A DNA stretch of 64,000 bases from Bradyrhizobium jicamae (lineage in GTDB: Bacteria; Pseudomonadota; Alphaproteobacteria; Rhizobiales; Xanthobacteraceae): assembly GCF_001440395.1 (NCBI RefSeq), contig NZ_LLXZ01000191.1, forward strand, positions 1-64,000, read 5' to 3'. Numbering within the stretch: the first letter of the stretch is position 1; each line of letters starts with the position of its first letter. This document shows, piece by piece, positions 34,201 through 42,990 of this stretch. The position numbers and the translations under genes are program-made. A model generated the notes under the pieces. The model did no database searches. It worked only from the letters and a program-made list of their open reading frames with translations, and was not told the DNA's origin.

Positions 34201-35298
34201 CTAGAGACTTGCCAGGTGGGACGCCACAGCTTTCTCGTCCCATTCCAGGCCGACCCCATGCACATCGGGAATCTGCAACATGCCATCCTTGATCTCATAG
34301 GGATTAAGGAGGATCGGATCAGCCCAATCCTGCCACTCCAGCCAATGCGCGGTTTCCGTCGCCCGCATGACGTGAGCGGCAACCTCAGGGTAAAGATGCG
34401 TGGATATCGGTACACCCGCAGCACCGGCGATAGCTGCTGCTCGCATCCAGCCGGTCACGCCGCCAATGCGCATGAAATCTGGCATCACCAGATCGCAAGC
34501 CTTCTTCTGGATCGCTTTGTACATCTCCCGTGGGCCATAGAAGTTCTCACCGATCTGGATCGGCGTCTTCAGTTCTGCCGCCAGTTGGGCATGTCCGTCG
34601 AGATTGTCGTAGACCACCGGTTCTTCGATCCAGTCGAGGCCACGGTCATCGACCATATGGCACCGCTCGATGGCTTCAGCGAGATTTAGTCCCTGGTTGT
34701 AGTCAACCATCAAATGCATGCCATCGCCGACCGCCTTGCGGACAGCGTCGAGTGTAGCCAAATCATCGCGCGGATCGCTTCTGCCTAGCCGCAACTTCAG
34801 GGCGGAGAACCCTCCTTCGTGCCGTAACTCCAAAGCTTCGGCGGCGACGGCCGCCGGCTCTTTCAGCCAAAGGCCGTTGCTATTGTATGATCTCACGGCG
34901 CCGACCGTTCCGCCCAACAGCACGCAGAGCGGCTTGTTTGCAGCTTTCGCCAACGCATCCCACGCGGCCATGTCGAGGCCGGACGCGGCAATCATGGACA
35001 ATCCCTCATAGCCGACGAAGTGGAGGGACTTGCGCGCTACCTCGAAGAGCTCGACAGGCGCCACGCATCGACCTCTAAGCAGTTCGCTGAGATCATGAAG
35101 TGCCGGGACCAGATATCGCATCGATTTCACGATGTACGGCTCGAGATAGCTCCGCCCTACAATGCCCTCCTCCGTCATGAGATCGATGAGAATGATCGGC
35201 CACTCCAATATCGTGACGATGCGAGCGACCACAGGCCGCCTGAGCTTCAGCACCACGGGACGAGCCTTGATTTCCCTGAGCGTCAATGATTCGGGCAT
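34201..35298 (-). CDS. enolase-superfamily enzyme (mandelate racemase/muconate lactonising type)
   Basis: A 365-residue enzyme with the capping domain (residues 1-125) and a barrel domain. Catalytic elements are the lysine in SALKLRLG (a KxR variant of the usual KxK), metal ligands in MVDYNQG, WIEEPV and IGENF, and the histidine in PISTHLYPEVAAH. This pattern belongs to the mandelate-racemase subgroup, which includes sugar-acid dehydratases and racemases; the reaction is not predictable. ATG 35298 gives the conserved start. Divergent from a TetR gene. Confidence 0.88.
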   Translation of the reverse strand: MPESLTLREIKARPVVLKLRRPVVARIVTILEWPIILIDLMTEEGIVGRSYLEPYIVKSMRYLVPALHDLSELLRGRCVAPVELFEVARKSLHFVGYEGLSMIAASGLDMAAWDALAKAANKPLCVLLGGTVGAVRSYNSNGLWLKEPAAVAAEALELRHEGGFSALKLRLGRSDPRDDLATLDAVRKAVGDGMHLMVDYNQGLNLAEAIERCHMVDDRGLDWIEEPVVYDNLDGHAQLAAELKTPIQIGENFYGPREMYKAIQKKACDLVMPDFMRIGGVTGWMRAAAIAGAAGVPISTHLYPEVAAHVMRATETAHWLEWQDWADPILLNPYEIKDGMLQIPDVHGVGLEWDEKAVASHLASL

Positions 35299-35421
35299 GA
35301 CGATCGCTTTCGAGGCTCGATGGAAGCTGAAATACAAGGGCAAAAAAATCCCGGATGCCATTCCAATTGGTTTTTCAACCGATGTAAATTCACTACCTGG
35401 TATATTTAAAAAGGTGACTGC

Positions 35422-35997
35422 ATGGCGCGATCTGCAGAGCCGACACGGCAGCGCATACTTGCTTCCGCTTACGTGTTATTTCGTCAGCGCGGATATAGCC
35501 GCGTCAGCATGGACGAAATTGCATCAGCGACACGGGTTACGAAGCGAACGCTTTACAATCATTTTCAAAGCAAGGATCAGCTGCTCGCCTGCGTGCTTGA
35601 AGCCCAGAATGAATTGGCCTTGGCTGCGTTCGCGACGTTCGGCGATCAGCTGTCCGGCTCGCCCACAGCGATTGTTGACGTCCTATTCCGTGACCTCGCC
35701 GTCTGGGCGGACAGGCCACGATGGGCCGGTTCGGGTTTTACCAGGCTCGTCATCGAACTGGCCGATCTACCTGGACATCCCGCACGCGCAATTGCACGCC
35801 GGCACAAGGCCTTGCTTGAAACCCATCTCGGCGACTTACTGAAGCGGGCTGGCGTCCGCGAGGCTCACCGCCGCGCACGCGAAATCTGGTTGCTCTCCGA
35901 GGGCGCAATCTCCTTGATGCTGGTGCACGGTGATCGAGCCTATGCGTCGGCCGCGGCCGACGCAGCAAAACGATTGCTGCGCAGCCCTTCGCGGTGA
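35422..35997 (+). CDS. TetR-family transcriptional regulator
   Basis: A 191-residue repressor-type protein with the TetR helix-turn-helix at residues 8-52 (TRQRILASAYVLFRQRGYSRVSMDEIASATRVTKRTLYNHFQSKDQLL) and a divergent C-terminal ligand domain. It is divergent from the enolase-superfamily gene across 123 unusually AT-rich bases that include ggtttttcaacc, a short dyad that could be its operator. Its stop is 19 bases from the convergent livF gene. Confidence 0.9.
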   Translation: MARSAEPTRQRILASAYVLFRQRGYSRVSMDEIASATRVTKRTLYNHFQSKDQLLACVLEAQNELALAAFATFGDQLSGSPTAIVDVLFRDLAVWADRPRWAGSGFTRLVIELADLPGHPARAIARRHKALLETHLGDLLKRAGVREAHRRAREIWLLSEGAISLMLVHGDRAYASAAADAAKRLLRSPSR

Positions 35998-36016
35998 GGC
36001 GTGGCAGCCTGCTCCC

Positions 36017-36730
36017 TCAAATCCCCAGATACCGGTGCTGCAGATCCGGCTCTGATATCAACTGCTCGCTCGTCCCGGTCCACACCGTGCGGCCGCGCTC
36101 GATGATGTAGTGGCGGTCGGCGATCTTGGAGAGGTTGGCGACGTTCTTGTCGATGACCAATACCGATTGCCCGCGGCCCTTCAGCATCGACAGGCAGTTC
36201 CAGATTTCCTCGCGGATCAGGGGCGCGAGGCCTTCGGTGGCTTCGTCGAGGATCAACAATTTCGGGTTGGTCATCAGCGCGCGGCCGATCGCCAGCATCT
36301 GCTGCTCGCCGCCTGACAGCGTCACGCCCATGTTGCTGCCGCGCTCGGCCAGACGGGGAAACAGCGCGTGGATCTTGTCGATGGTCCAGGGATCGGACGC
36401 GCCCTGGCGGTTGCCGGAGGCCGCGACCAGATTTTCGTAGACGGTGAGATTGGGAAAGATCTGGCGTCCCTCAGGCACCAGGCCGATGCCGAGCTTTGCG
36501 ATCTTGTACGACGGCAGGCTGCGCACCTGCTCGCCCGCGAAGCGGATGGTGCCGGCGCGCGCGCCCGTCATACCCATGATGGAGCGGATGGTCGTGGTCT
36601 TGCCCATGCCGTTGCGGCCCATCAGGGCGACCATTTCGCCCGACTGGACCTTGAGCGACAGGCCGAACAGCACCTGGCTGAGGCCGTAACAGGTCTCGAT
36701 CCCGTCGATTTCGAGCAATGTTTCAGCCAT
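36017..36730 (-). CDS. livF: branched-chain-type ABC transporter ATPase LivF
   Basis: Second ATPase of a HAAT importer, 237 residues. It has Walker A (GRNGMGKTT), signature LSGGEQQM, Walker B (LLILDEATEGLAP) and the LivF-typical GLVPEGRQIFPNLTVYENL. One deviation is DKNVAN where most LivF proteins have EQN at the H-loop. It overlaps livG by eight bases and is the last gene of livKHMGF. Confidence 0.94.
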   Translation of the reverse strand: MAETLLEIDGIETCYGLSQVLFGLSLKVQSGEMVALMGRNGMGKTTTIRSIMGMTGARAGTIRFAGEQVRSLPSYKIAKLGIGLVPEGRQIFPNLTVYENLVAASGNRQGASDPWTIDKIHALFPRLAERGSNMGVTLSGGEQQMLAIGRALMTNPKLLILDEATEGLAPLIREEIWNCLSMLKGRGQSVLVIDKNVANLSKIADRHYIIERGRTVWTGTSEQLISEPDLQHRYLGI

Positions 36731-37490
36731 GACGCGTCACCGCATGCTGGTCGCCGAGATAGGCGCGCTTGACTTCCTCGTTGTTGCGGATGGCGTCGGG
36801 ATCGCCCGAGGCGATGACGCGGCCATAAACCAGCACGGTGATGCGGTCGGCCAGCGCGAACACCGCCTCCATGTCGTGCTCGACCAGCACGATGGTGACT
36901 TCCTTCCGCAATTCCTTCAGCAGCGCCACCATGCGCGCGGATTCGGTGACGCCGAGGCCGGCCATCGGCTCATCCAGCAGCAGCAATTGCGGTTTGGTCG
37001 CGAGCGCGACCGCAAGCTCGAGCTCGCGCTGCTCGCCGTGGCTCAGTTCGGACACCAGCACGTTGGCGCGTTGCCCGAGTCCCACGCGCGTCAGCGCGGC
37101 CTGCGCCGCGTCGCGCAGATGCTTCTCCTTGCGGGCAGCTCCCCAAAAGCGGAACGAGTGACCATCATGCGCCTGCGCCGCGATCGCGACGTTATCGATC
37201 GCGCTGAAATCCTTCAGCAGCGACGTGATCTGAAACGATCGCGCCAACCCAAGCCGGCTGCGCTGATAGGCCGGCACCGCGGTGACGTCGCGGCCGGCGA
37301 AGTGAATGGCGCCGGAATTCGGCATCAGCTGCCCGGTCAACTGGCTGATCAGCGTGGTCTTGCCGGCACCGTTGGGGCCGATGATGGCGTGCAGTTCGCC
37401 CGGCACGACGTCGAGCGAGAGATTGTCGGTGGCCTTGATGCCGCCGAAGCTGCGGACGAGGTTTTCGACGCGGAGCAAGGGACTAGCCAC
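36723..37490 (-). CDS. livG: branched-chain-type ABC transporter ATPase LivG
   Basis: First ATPase of the importer, 255 residues. Walker A is GPNGAGKTT, the LivG-specific RSFQITSLLKDFSAIDNVAIA follows, the signature is LSHGEQRELELA, Walker B is LLLLDEPMAGLG and the switch is VEHDMEAVFALADRI. LSHGEQ instead of LSGGQ is normal for LivG proteins. It overlaps both neighbours by eight bases, so the operon is translationally coupled. Confidence 0.95.
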   Translation of the reverse strand: MASPLLRVENLVRSFGGIKATDNLSLDVVPGELHAIIGPNGAGKTTLISQLTGQLMPNSGAIHFAGRDVTAVPAYQRSRLGLARSFQITSLLKDFSAIDNVAIAAQAHDGHSFRFWGAARKEKHLRDAAQAALTRVGLGQRANVLVSELSHGEQRELELAVALATKPQLLLLDEPMAGLGVTESARMVALLKELRKEVTIVLVEHDMEAVFALADRITVLVYGRVIASGDPDAIRNNEEVKRAYLGDQHAVTRHG

Positions 37491-38430
37491 GGCTCAACCT
37501 CCCCAGCAAACCCATGATGCCGCCACGCGCGAACAGCACGATCAGCAGCAACAGCGGGCCCATGATCAACGCCCAGTACTCGGTGAATTGGGACAGGATT
37601 TCTTCCAGCAGCAGGAACACGATGGTGCCCAGGACGGGACCGAACAACGTGCCCATGCCACCAAAGACCACCATCACCATGAGCTCGCCGGAGCGGGTCC
37701 AATACATCCCGGCCGGGCTGATGAAGTCGGTATTGTTGGCGAGAAGTGCGCCGGCGAGGCCGCAGATCGTGCCTGAGATGACGAAACAGACCAGCCGATA
37801 GCGGTTGGCGTGAAAGCCGATCGCCTGCATGCGCTGTTCGTTGGAACGAACGCCCTGCACCACCATGCCGAAGCGGGAATTGACGATGCGCCAGATCAGG
37901 TAGACGCCACCAAACAGGCAGAAGAGGCAGAGATAGTAGAACTGCACGCGGTTCGACAGGTCGATAAGGCCGCCGAAAGTGCTGCGCTTGTAGATGGTGA
38001 GGCCGTCATCGCCGCCATAGCGCGACAGGCCCGAGGCGATGTAATAGGCCATCTGCGCGAACGCGAGCGTGATCATGATGAAATAGACGCCGCGGGTGCG
38101 CAAGGACAGCGCGCCGATCACGAGCGCATATAGCGCCGACAGCGCCAGCGCGACCGGCCACTGGATGAAACCGGACCCGATGCCTTCATGGGCGAGAATG
38201 CCCACCGCATAGCCGCCGATGCCGAGATAGGCGGCATGGCCAAAGCTCATCATGCCGCCATAGCCCATGATGAGATTGAGGCTCGCGGCGGCGAGCGCGA
38301 AGATGACGATGCGGGTGAACAGCGTCAGGATGAAGATATTGCCAGTCAGCGCCGAATAGACCGGCAATAACAGCAGGCCAAGCGCTGTGAGCGCCACGAC
38401 GACATTGCGGACGTTGATGCGAGATTTCAT
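37483..38430 (-). CDS. livM: branched-chain-type ABC transporter permease LivM
   Basis: Membrane subunit, 315 residues, about nine spans. Typical LivM motifs are LNLIMGYGGMMSFGHAAYLGIGGYA near the N terminus and RMQAIGFHANRYRLVCFVISGTICGLAGAL with VVFGGMGTLFGPVLG near the C terminus. Overlaps livG at its end and livH at its start. Confidence 0.95.
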   Translation of the reverse strand: MKSRINVRNVVVALTALGLLLLPVYSALTGNIFILTLFTRIVIFALAAASLNLIMGYGGMMSFGHAAYLGIGGYAVGILAHEGIGSGFIQWPVALALSALYALVIGALSLRTRGVYFIMITLAFAQMAYYIASGLSRYGGDDGLTIYKRSTFGGLIDLSNRVQFYYLCLFCLFGGVYLIWRIVNSRFGMVVQGVRSNEQRMQAIGFHANRYRLVCFVISGTICGLAGALLANNTDFISPAGMYWTRSGELMVMVVFGGMGTLFGPVLGTIVFLLLEEILSQFTEYWALIMGPLLLLIVLFARGGIMGLLGRLSRG

Positions 38431-39344
38431 CGTTTGGCGGCCGGAAACAGCCCCTCCGGCCGCACCACCAGGACGATGGCCATCAGCAGATAGATCAGCA
38501 TCGATGACAATGCGGGCGCTGCGGTGGAGGCTGCAGCAGAACTCAGCACGGTGCGCAACAGATCCGGCAGGAAGGCGCGGCCGAGCGTGTCGATCATGCC
38601 GACGAAAATCGCGGCCAGGAACGCGCCACGGATCGAGCCGATGCCGCCGATCACGATGATGACGAAGGCGAGAATCAGGATGTTCTCGCCCATGCCGATC
38701 TGCACGGTCAGAATCGGCGCCTGCATCAGCCCGGCAAGGCCGGCGAGCGCGGCGCCAAGCCCGAACACCAGCGTGAACAGCAGCTTGATGTTGATGCCGA
38801 GCGCGCCGATCATCTCGCGGTTGGAAGCGCCGGCGCGGATCAGCATGCCGATCCTGGTTCGCATCACCACGATATAGAGCATGGCGGCGACCGCCAGCGC
38901 GACCACGATGATGGAGAGACGGTAGGCCGGATAGAACACGCCGGGCACGATCTGCACCGGCACCGTCAGCCAGCTCGGCAGCGGCAGCGACAGGCCGGCC
39001 GGGCCCCAGATCAGCCGCACCGCGTCGTTGAAGAACAGGATCAGGCCGAAGGTCGCCAGCACCTGGTCGAGATGGTCGCGGCCATAGAGATGCCGCAGCG
39101 CCACGAATTCAAGCAAGATGCCGAGCAGCAGCGTCGCGCCGAGCGCCAGCAGGATGCCCAGCACAAAGCTGTTCGTCCACGCCACGAAGGTCGCGGCGAA
39201 ATAGGCGCCCATCATGTAGAGCGACCCGTGCGCCAGGTTGACGAAGTCCATGATGCCGAACACCAGCGTCAAGCCGGCCGCCAGCAGGAACAGGAGCAGA
39301 CCGAACTGCAAACCGTTCAGCGATTGTTCTACGAGGACGAGCAT
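38427..39344 (-). CDS. livH: branched-chain-type ABC transporter permease LivH
   Basis: Membrane subunit, 305 residues. The family motifs LLFLLAAGLTLVFGIMDFVNLAHGSLYMMGAY, RAGASNREMIGALGINI and FVIIVIGGIGSIRGAFLAAIFVG are clear. Its ATGA overlap with livM shows coupling. Separated from the binding-protein gene livK by 147 bases without a gene. Confidence 0.95.
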   Translation of the reverse strand: MLVLVEQSLNGLQFGLLLFLLAAGLTLVFGIMDFVNLAHGSLYMMGAYFAATFVAWTNSFVLGILLALGATLLLGILLEFVALRHLYGRDHLDQVLATFGLILFFNDAVRLIWGPAGLSLPLPSWLTVPVQIVPGVFYPAYRLSIIVVALAVAAMLYIVVMRTRIGMLIRAGASNREMIGALGINIKLLFTLVFGLGAALAGLAGLMQAPILTVQIGMGENILILAFVIIVIGGIGSIRGAFLAAIFVGMIDTLGRAFLPDLLRTVLSSAAASTAAPALSSMLIYLLMAIVLVVRPEGLFPAAKR

Positions 39345-39491
39345 GGATCCCTAAAAGCTCTAGGCCTGAAAAAACAGCGGCAGCACATCTGCGCCGCCGC
39401 CATTTTCTTGTTGGGTGGATGATCGGTCGCTAACCGCCCCCGGGTCAAGCCCGAGGGCGTGCGAACGGCGACCATGCACCGGTCATGCCAA

Positions 39492-40664
39492 TCACTTCAT
39501 CGGGCACTTGTCGACGAAGCGGTCCTGGTCGTCCTTGACGATGGTCGCCACCGTCTTGAGCGAGAGCTGGCCGTCGGCGTCCTTGACCACGTCCTGCAGG
39601 TAGAAGTTCTGCACCGGGATGTGGTTCTTGCCGTATTTGAACGGCCCGCGCACCGACTTGAAGTTGGCCTTCTCCATCTCGGCCTTCATCTCGTCCTTCT
39701 TCGAGGTGTCACCCTTCACCGCGACCACCGCGCTGTTGATCAGGTTCACCGCGTCATAGGACTGCGCGCCGTAGAAGGTCGGGCGCAAACCAGTGTACTT
39801 CTTGCGGTAGTCCTCGACGAACTTCTTGTTCTCGGCGTTGGGCAGATCGTTGACCCATTGCTGCGCGCCGGGCACGCCGATCGCGTTTTCCTTCTGCAGC
39901 GGCAGCGACAATTCGTCGATCGTGAACGCCGTGTAGAGCGGAATCTGGCCCTTGATGCCGGCCTGGGCATATTGATTGAGGAACTGCACGCCGGCAGCAC
40001 CGGGATAGAACACGAAGATCGACTCGGCCTTGGAGTTCTTCGCCTTGGTGAGCTCGGCGGAGAAGTCGAGCTGGCTCGGCCACACCGTGTATTCCTCGCC
40101 CACGACCTGGCCCTTGAAGGTGCTCTTGACGCCGGCCAGCATGTCCTTGCCGGCGGCGTAGTTCGGGCCGATCAGGAACACCGATTTCACGCCCTTCTGG
40201 TTCATGTAGGTGCCGACCGCCTGTGGGGTCTGGTCGTTCTGCCAGGAGGTCGAGAAGACGTAGGGCGAACAGAGTTCGCCGGCGAGCTGCGAGGGACCGG
40301 CATTCGCCGAGATCAGGAAGGTTTTTGAATCGACCGCGGTCTTCAGTGAAGCCAGCAGCACGTTCGACCAGATATAGCCGACGATGAAATCGACCTTGTC
40401 GGACTGGATCAGTTTTTCGGTCTTCTGCTTGCCGACATCCGGCTTCTGGCCGTCGTCCTCATAGATGACCTCGACCGGCTTGCCGCCCATCTTGCGGCCG
40501 AGATGGTCGAGCGCCAGCTCGAATGAGTTGCGCATGTCGTTGCCGATCACAGCGGTCGGGCCGCTGAAGGTCGAGACAAAGCCGATCTTGATGGTATCGC
40601 CAGCGGACGCGGGCTGCGCCAGCGCCAGAATTGCTGCGCCCGCCAGCCAGAATGCCTTTTTCAT
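39492..40664 (-). CDS. periplasmic binding protein of the liv-type importer, probably aromatic-acid specific
   Basis: Solute receptor of 390 residues with a Sec signal peptide (MKKAFWLAGAAILALAQPASA). The mature start GDTIKIGFVSTFSGPTAVIGNDMRNSFELALDHLG belongs to the peripla_BP_6 family. ATG 40664 has GGGGAG 6 bases upstream; GTG 40670 is a weaker choice. Relatives of this importer in benzoate and phenylpropanoid loci carry aromatic acids, and its promoter shares an element with the box promoters, so benzoate is the leading guess. Confidence 0.88.
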   Translation of the reverse strand: MKKAFWLAGAAILALAQPASAGDTIKIGFVSTFSGPTAVIGNDMRNSFELALDHLGRKMGGKPVEVIYEDDGQKPDVGKQKTEKLIQSDKVDFIVGYIWSNVLLASLKTAVDSKTFLISANAGPSQLAGELCSPYVFSTSWQNDQTPQAVGTYMNQKGVKSVFLIGPNYAAGKDMLAGVKSTFKGQVVGEEYTVWPSQLDFSAELTKAKNSKAESIFVFYPGAAGVQFLNQYAQAGIKGQIPLYTAFTIDELSLPLQKENAIGVPGAQQWVNDLPNAENKKFVEDYRKKYTGLRPTFYGAQSYDAVNLINSAVVAVKGDTSKKDEMKAEMEKANFKSVRGPFKYGKNHIPVQNFYLQDVVKDADGQLSLKTVATIVKDDQDRFVDKCPMK

Positions 40665-40833
40665 TATCACTCCCCTCCTCGTTATCGAACCAGACCCGGG
40701 TCTACCCGGGCGACCACGCTTGTCTCGCGCGCCTCATTATCAGGTGAGGTTATTTTGTGCGCGAAATGGCCGGTCAGCGGCAAGCATGAACCGCCGGCCC
40801 GGCTTTGGACCTTCGGCTCATACCCCTGTAGCC

Positions 40834-40879
40834 TGCACCATAATTCGCAGATGGCGGGAATGGCAAGAATTATAATGCC
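40834..40879 (-). promoter_or_regulatory. liv promoter with two candidate BoxR elements
   Basis: On the minus strand TTGCCA (40866-40861) and TATGGT (40842-40837) are 18 bases apart. GAATTATGGTGCA (minus, 40846-40834) covers the -10 box, and GAATTATAATGCC (plus, 40867-40879) abuts the -35 box, with centres about 33 bases apart (three helical turns). Apart from this, the 372-base gap between livK and the DUF805 gene (40665-41036) shows no gene. Confidence 0.5.
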
Positions 40880-41036
40880 GGTTGCCGGGGCAACAATTGT
40901 CGCACCGCGGTGTGCGCCGGCCGCTCGGATTTTAGGGATTCCCTAAAGCGGCTGGAAGCCAAACTCCGCTTGCAACCTCCGCGGTTCACAGCTCCGAAAG
41001 CAATCTGTAGCCAACTGCGCCGAAGAGGATGGATCC

Positions 41037-41579
41037 ATGCTGGGTTTCCTGTTCGGCTTCAACGCGCGCATCGGCCGACTGCATTTTTTCTGCAGCACGC
41101 TCGTGGTCACCATCATGATGGTCGTGGTTTACGCCGCCGCCATCGCTTACGCCTTTCAGACCGCGCCCAAGGGAACGGTGCCAAGCCCCACCTCGGGGCC
41201 GATCTTCGCCGCCGCCATCTTCTTCGCGTGGCTCACCATTACGCTGCAGTCGATGCGGTGCAGGGATATCGGATGGGATCCGGTTTGCGTGATGCCGGCG
41301 TGGATCGCGGTTGTGATCGTCGACGGGCTGGTCGCCGCCAAATTCCCGGCCATGTCACTGGGCCATGAGCGCGGTACGATGGTCGGCGCGCTCATCAATC
41401 TCTCGCTCTTTCTGGCCTTGCTGTTTTGTCCGAGCGGCGCCGATGACAGCCCGGCGCCGACACTTGACGATCGGTTTCGAACGCCCGATCCGCCGCCGCC
41501 CCGCCCGGTCGTGGAGACCCCGGCCGCGCCGCAAATGTCGCGGCCTGCCAATGGTGGATTCGGCCGCCGCGGGCTTTAG
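41037..41579 (+). CDS. DUF805-family membrane protein
   Basis: A 180-residue protein. The first 125 residues form four probable membrane spans with the DUF805 start LFGFNARIGRLHFF and RCRDIGWDP. The last 50 residues are a proline-rich cytoplasmic tail (TPDPPPPRPVVETPAAP). Function unknown. It is convergent with the sigma-factor gene, two bases apart. Confidence 0.8.
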   Translation: MLGFLFGFNARIGRLHFFCSTLVVTIMMVVVYAAAIAYAFQTAPKGTVPSPTSGPIFAAAIFFAWLTITLQSMRCRDIGWDPVCVMPAWIAVVIVDGLVAAKFPAMSLGHERGTMVGALINLSLFLALLFCPSGADDSPAPTLDDRFRTPDPPPPRPVVETPAAPQMSRPANGGFGRRGL

Positions 41580-41581
41580 CT

Positions 41582-42469
41582 TCAGATCAGATACTCCGCG
41601 CCATCGACGACGTAGGGCGCGTGGCGGAAATCCCTGATGGTTGCGACCTTGCCGGCCGACCAGCCCAGCAGCATGAAATATTTCGGCCGTGCACCCGGCG
41701 CGTTCGGGTCAAACACCAGAATGGCGGGACGTCCTTCCACCAGGCCGGATACCAGACGCCAATCGCTGACCTTCGCGTAGTTGCCGAAATAGCGGGATAC
41801 CTCGGCCTTGCCGCGCATATAAGTCTTGCTGACGAGATCGAGCCGCACGTCATCAGCAATCATGGTGCGGATCGCGTCGAAATCGCGCGCGTTAAAATGC
41901 GCGACATAGGCGCCGAGGCGCGCGCTATCGGCATCCGACAATCTCTGTTGCGGCGTGTCGTCCGGCTCGGCGGCAAACTCGAGCAACCGGGCGCGGCCGC
42001 GATGCAGCGCGGCCTTGGCCGCAGGCAGGCTGCAATCCATCGCCTCGCAGATTTCTTTCAGCGAGCAGCCGAGCACGTCCATCAGGATCACGCTTCCGCG
42101 CTGCGGCACCGATAGCCGCATGAAGGTGCGCAAGGAGGCGGCGGCGATCTGGCGGCTTTCCACGGCATCGAGCTGGTCAACGATCATGTCCGCCTCCTCC
42201 ATCGAGCGGAGCGTCTCCTGGCGGTTGCGCCGGCGCAGAAAATCCAGCGCGGTGTTGTGCGCGATCCGGAACAGCCAGCCTTCGGGATTGCCGATATGAC
42301 CGGCGGAGGGATGCGCCTCCACCGCCTTGATCAGCGCGTCCTGCAACACGTCCTCGCCGTCGATGACCGAGCCGACCATGCGCGCGCAGTAGCGATGCAG
42401 CTTTGGCCGCATCGTGACCAGCAGGCGTTCGATGTCGGAAACGGCGGGCGTTTCGGGGAACGCGGTCAT
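41582..42469 (-). CDS. ECF41-like RNA polymerase sigma factor with SnoaL-type C-terminal domain
   Basis: A 295-residue sigma factor. Region 2 (LHRYCARMVGSVIDGEDVLQDALIKA, NPEGWLFRIAHNTALDFLRRR) and region 4 (PQRGSVILMDVLGCSLKEICEAMDCSLPAAKAALHRGRARL) are followed by a SnoaL-like domain from about 180 to the end (YVAHFNARDFDAIRTMIADDVRLDLV). This extension defines ECF41/SigJ-type factors, where it controls activity in place of an anti-sigma factor. It follows a small gene that may be its target, as ECF41 genes usually have a partner gene next to them. Confidence 0.88.
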   Translation of the reverse strand: MTAFPETPAVSDIERLLVTMRPKLHRYCARMVGSVIDGEDVLQDALIKAVEAHPSAGHIGNPEGWLFRIAHNTALDFLRRRNRQETLRSMEEADMIVDQLDAVESRQIAAASLRTFMRLSVPQRGSVILMDVLGCSLKEICEAMDCSLPAAKAALHRGRARLLEFAAEPDDTPQQRLSDADSARLGAYVAHFNARDFDAIRTMIADDVRLDLVSKTYMRGKAEVSRYFGNYAKVSDWRLVSGLVEGRPAILVFDPNAPGARPKYFMLLGWSAGKVATIRDFRHAPYVVDGAEYLI

Positions 42470-42487
42470 TCTGCCTCCGGCGCAGTG

Positions 42488-42796
42488 TCAGGTCTCGCCC
42501 AGCATATGGTAGTTGCCGACGACGGTAGCGCCCTTGGGCACCGGCGGCTCGGCGCAACGCTCGCGAATGCCGTTCTGGAATGCCTGAAAAGCCGCCAGTT
42601 TCGGCAAGACGCTGGAGCCGTCATCGGCTGCACTCTCGACGACATGAATGAAGGTATCATCCTCCAATCGCAGCGACAGATAGCGGAGACCTTTCGGCTG
42701 TGCCGCCTTCAGTTCCGCAAACACCGCCGCGATTAGTTCCGCGTTCCGGTCGGCCATTTCCGGTTTCGCCCTGTACCTGATTACGATCCGTTTCAT
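42488..42796 (-). CDS. small protein upstream of the ECF41-like sigma factor, possible target gene
   Basis: A 102-residue protein beginning MKRIVIRYRAKPEMADRNAELIAAVFAEL. The beta-alpha pattern with VESAADDGSSVLPKLAAFQAFQNGI resembles dimeric alpha/beta-barrel (antibiotic-biosynthesis-monooxygenase-like) proteins. It lies 18 bases upstream of the sigma gene. No catalytic residues can be named. Confidence 0.65.
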   Translation of the reverse strand: MKRIVIRYRAKPEMADRNAELIAAVFAELKAAQPKGLRYLSLRLEDDTFIHVVESAADDGSSVLPKLAAFQAFQNGIRERCAEPPVPKGATVVGNYHMLGET

Positions 42797-42859
42797 GGCT
42801 TTCTCCTTTGCCGTTATCTCGACCCAAGGACGTTTGGGCGCAGGCAAAAGATGCAGTCT

Positions 42860-42881
42860 CAACGAAAATATTTTCCCGTTG
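42860..42881. promoter_or_regulatory. dyad upstream of the sigma-factor operon
   Basis: CAACG, GAAAATATTTTC and CGTTG form a nested dyad over 22 bases with one extra base on the right side. It lies about 65 bases upstream of the small gene at 42796 in the divergent gap before the NADH dehydrogenase gene. AT-rich in a GC-rich setting, it looks like an operator or the core promoter of either side. Confidence 0.45.
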
Positions 42882-42990
42882 CGTGATGCGCTTTCGCTAT
42901 CGGCCGATTGGCAAAGGCGCCTTGGACCGATGGCGCAAATGGCTACATAATCCAATGCGTCGAGACATCTGAAACCGGGGTCGCGTTCCC

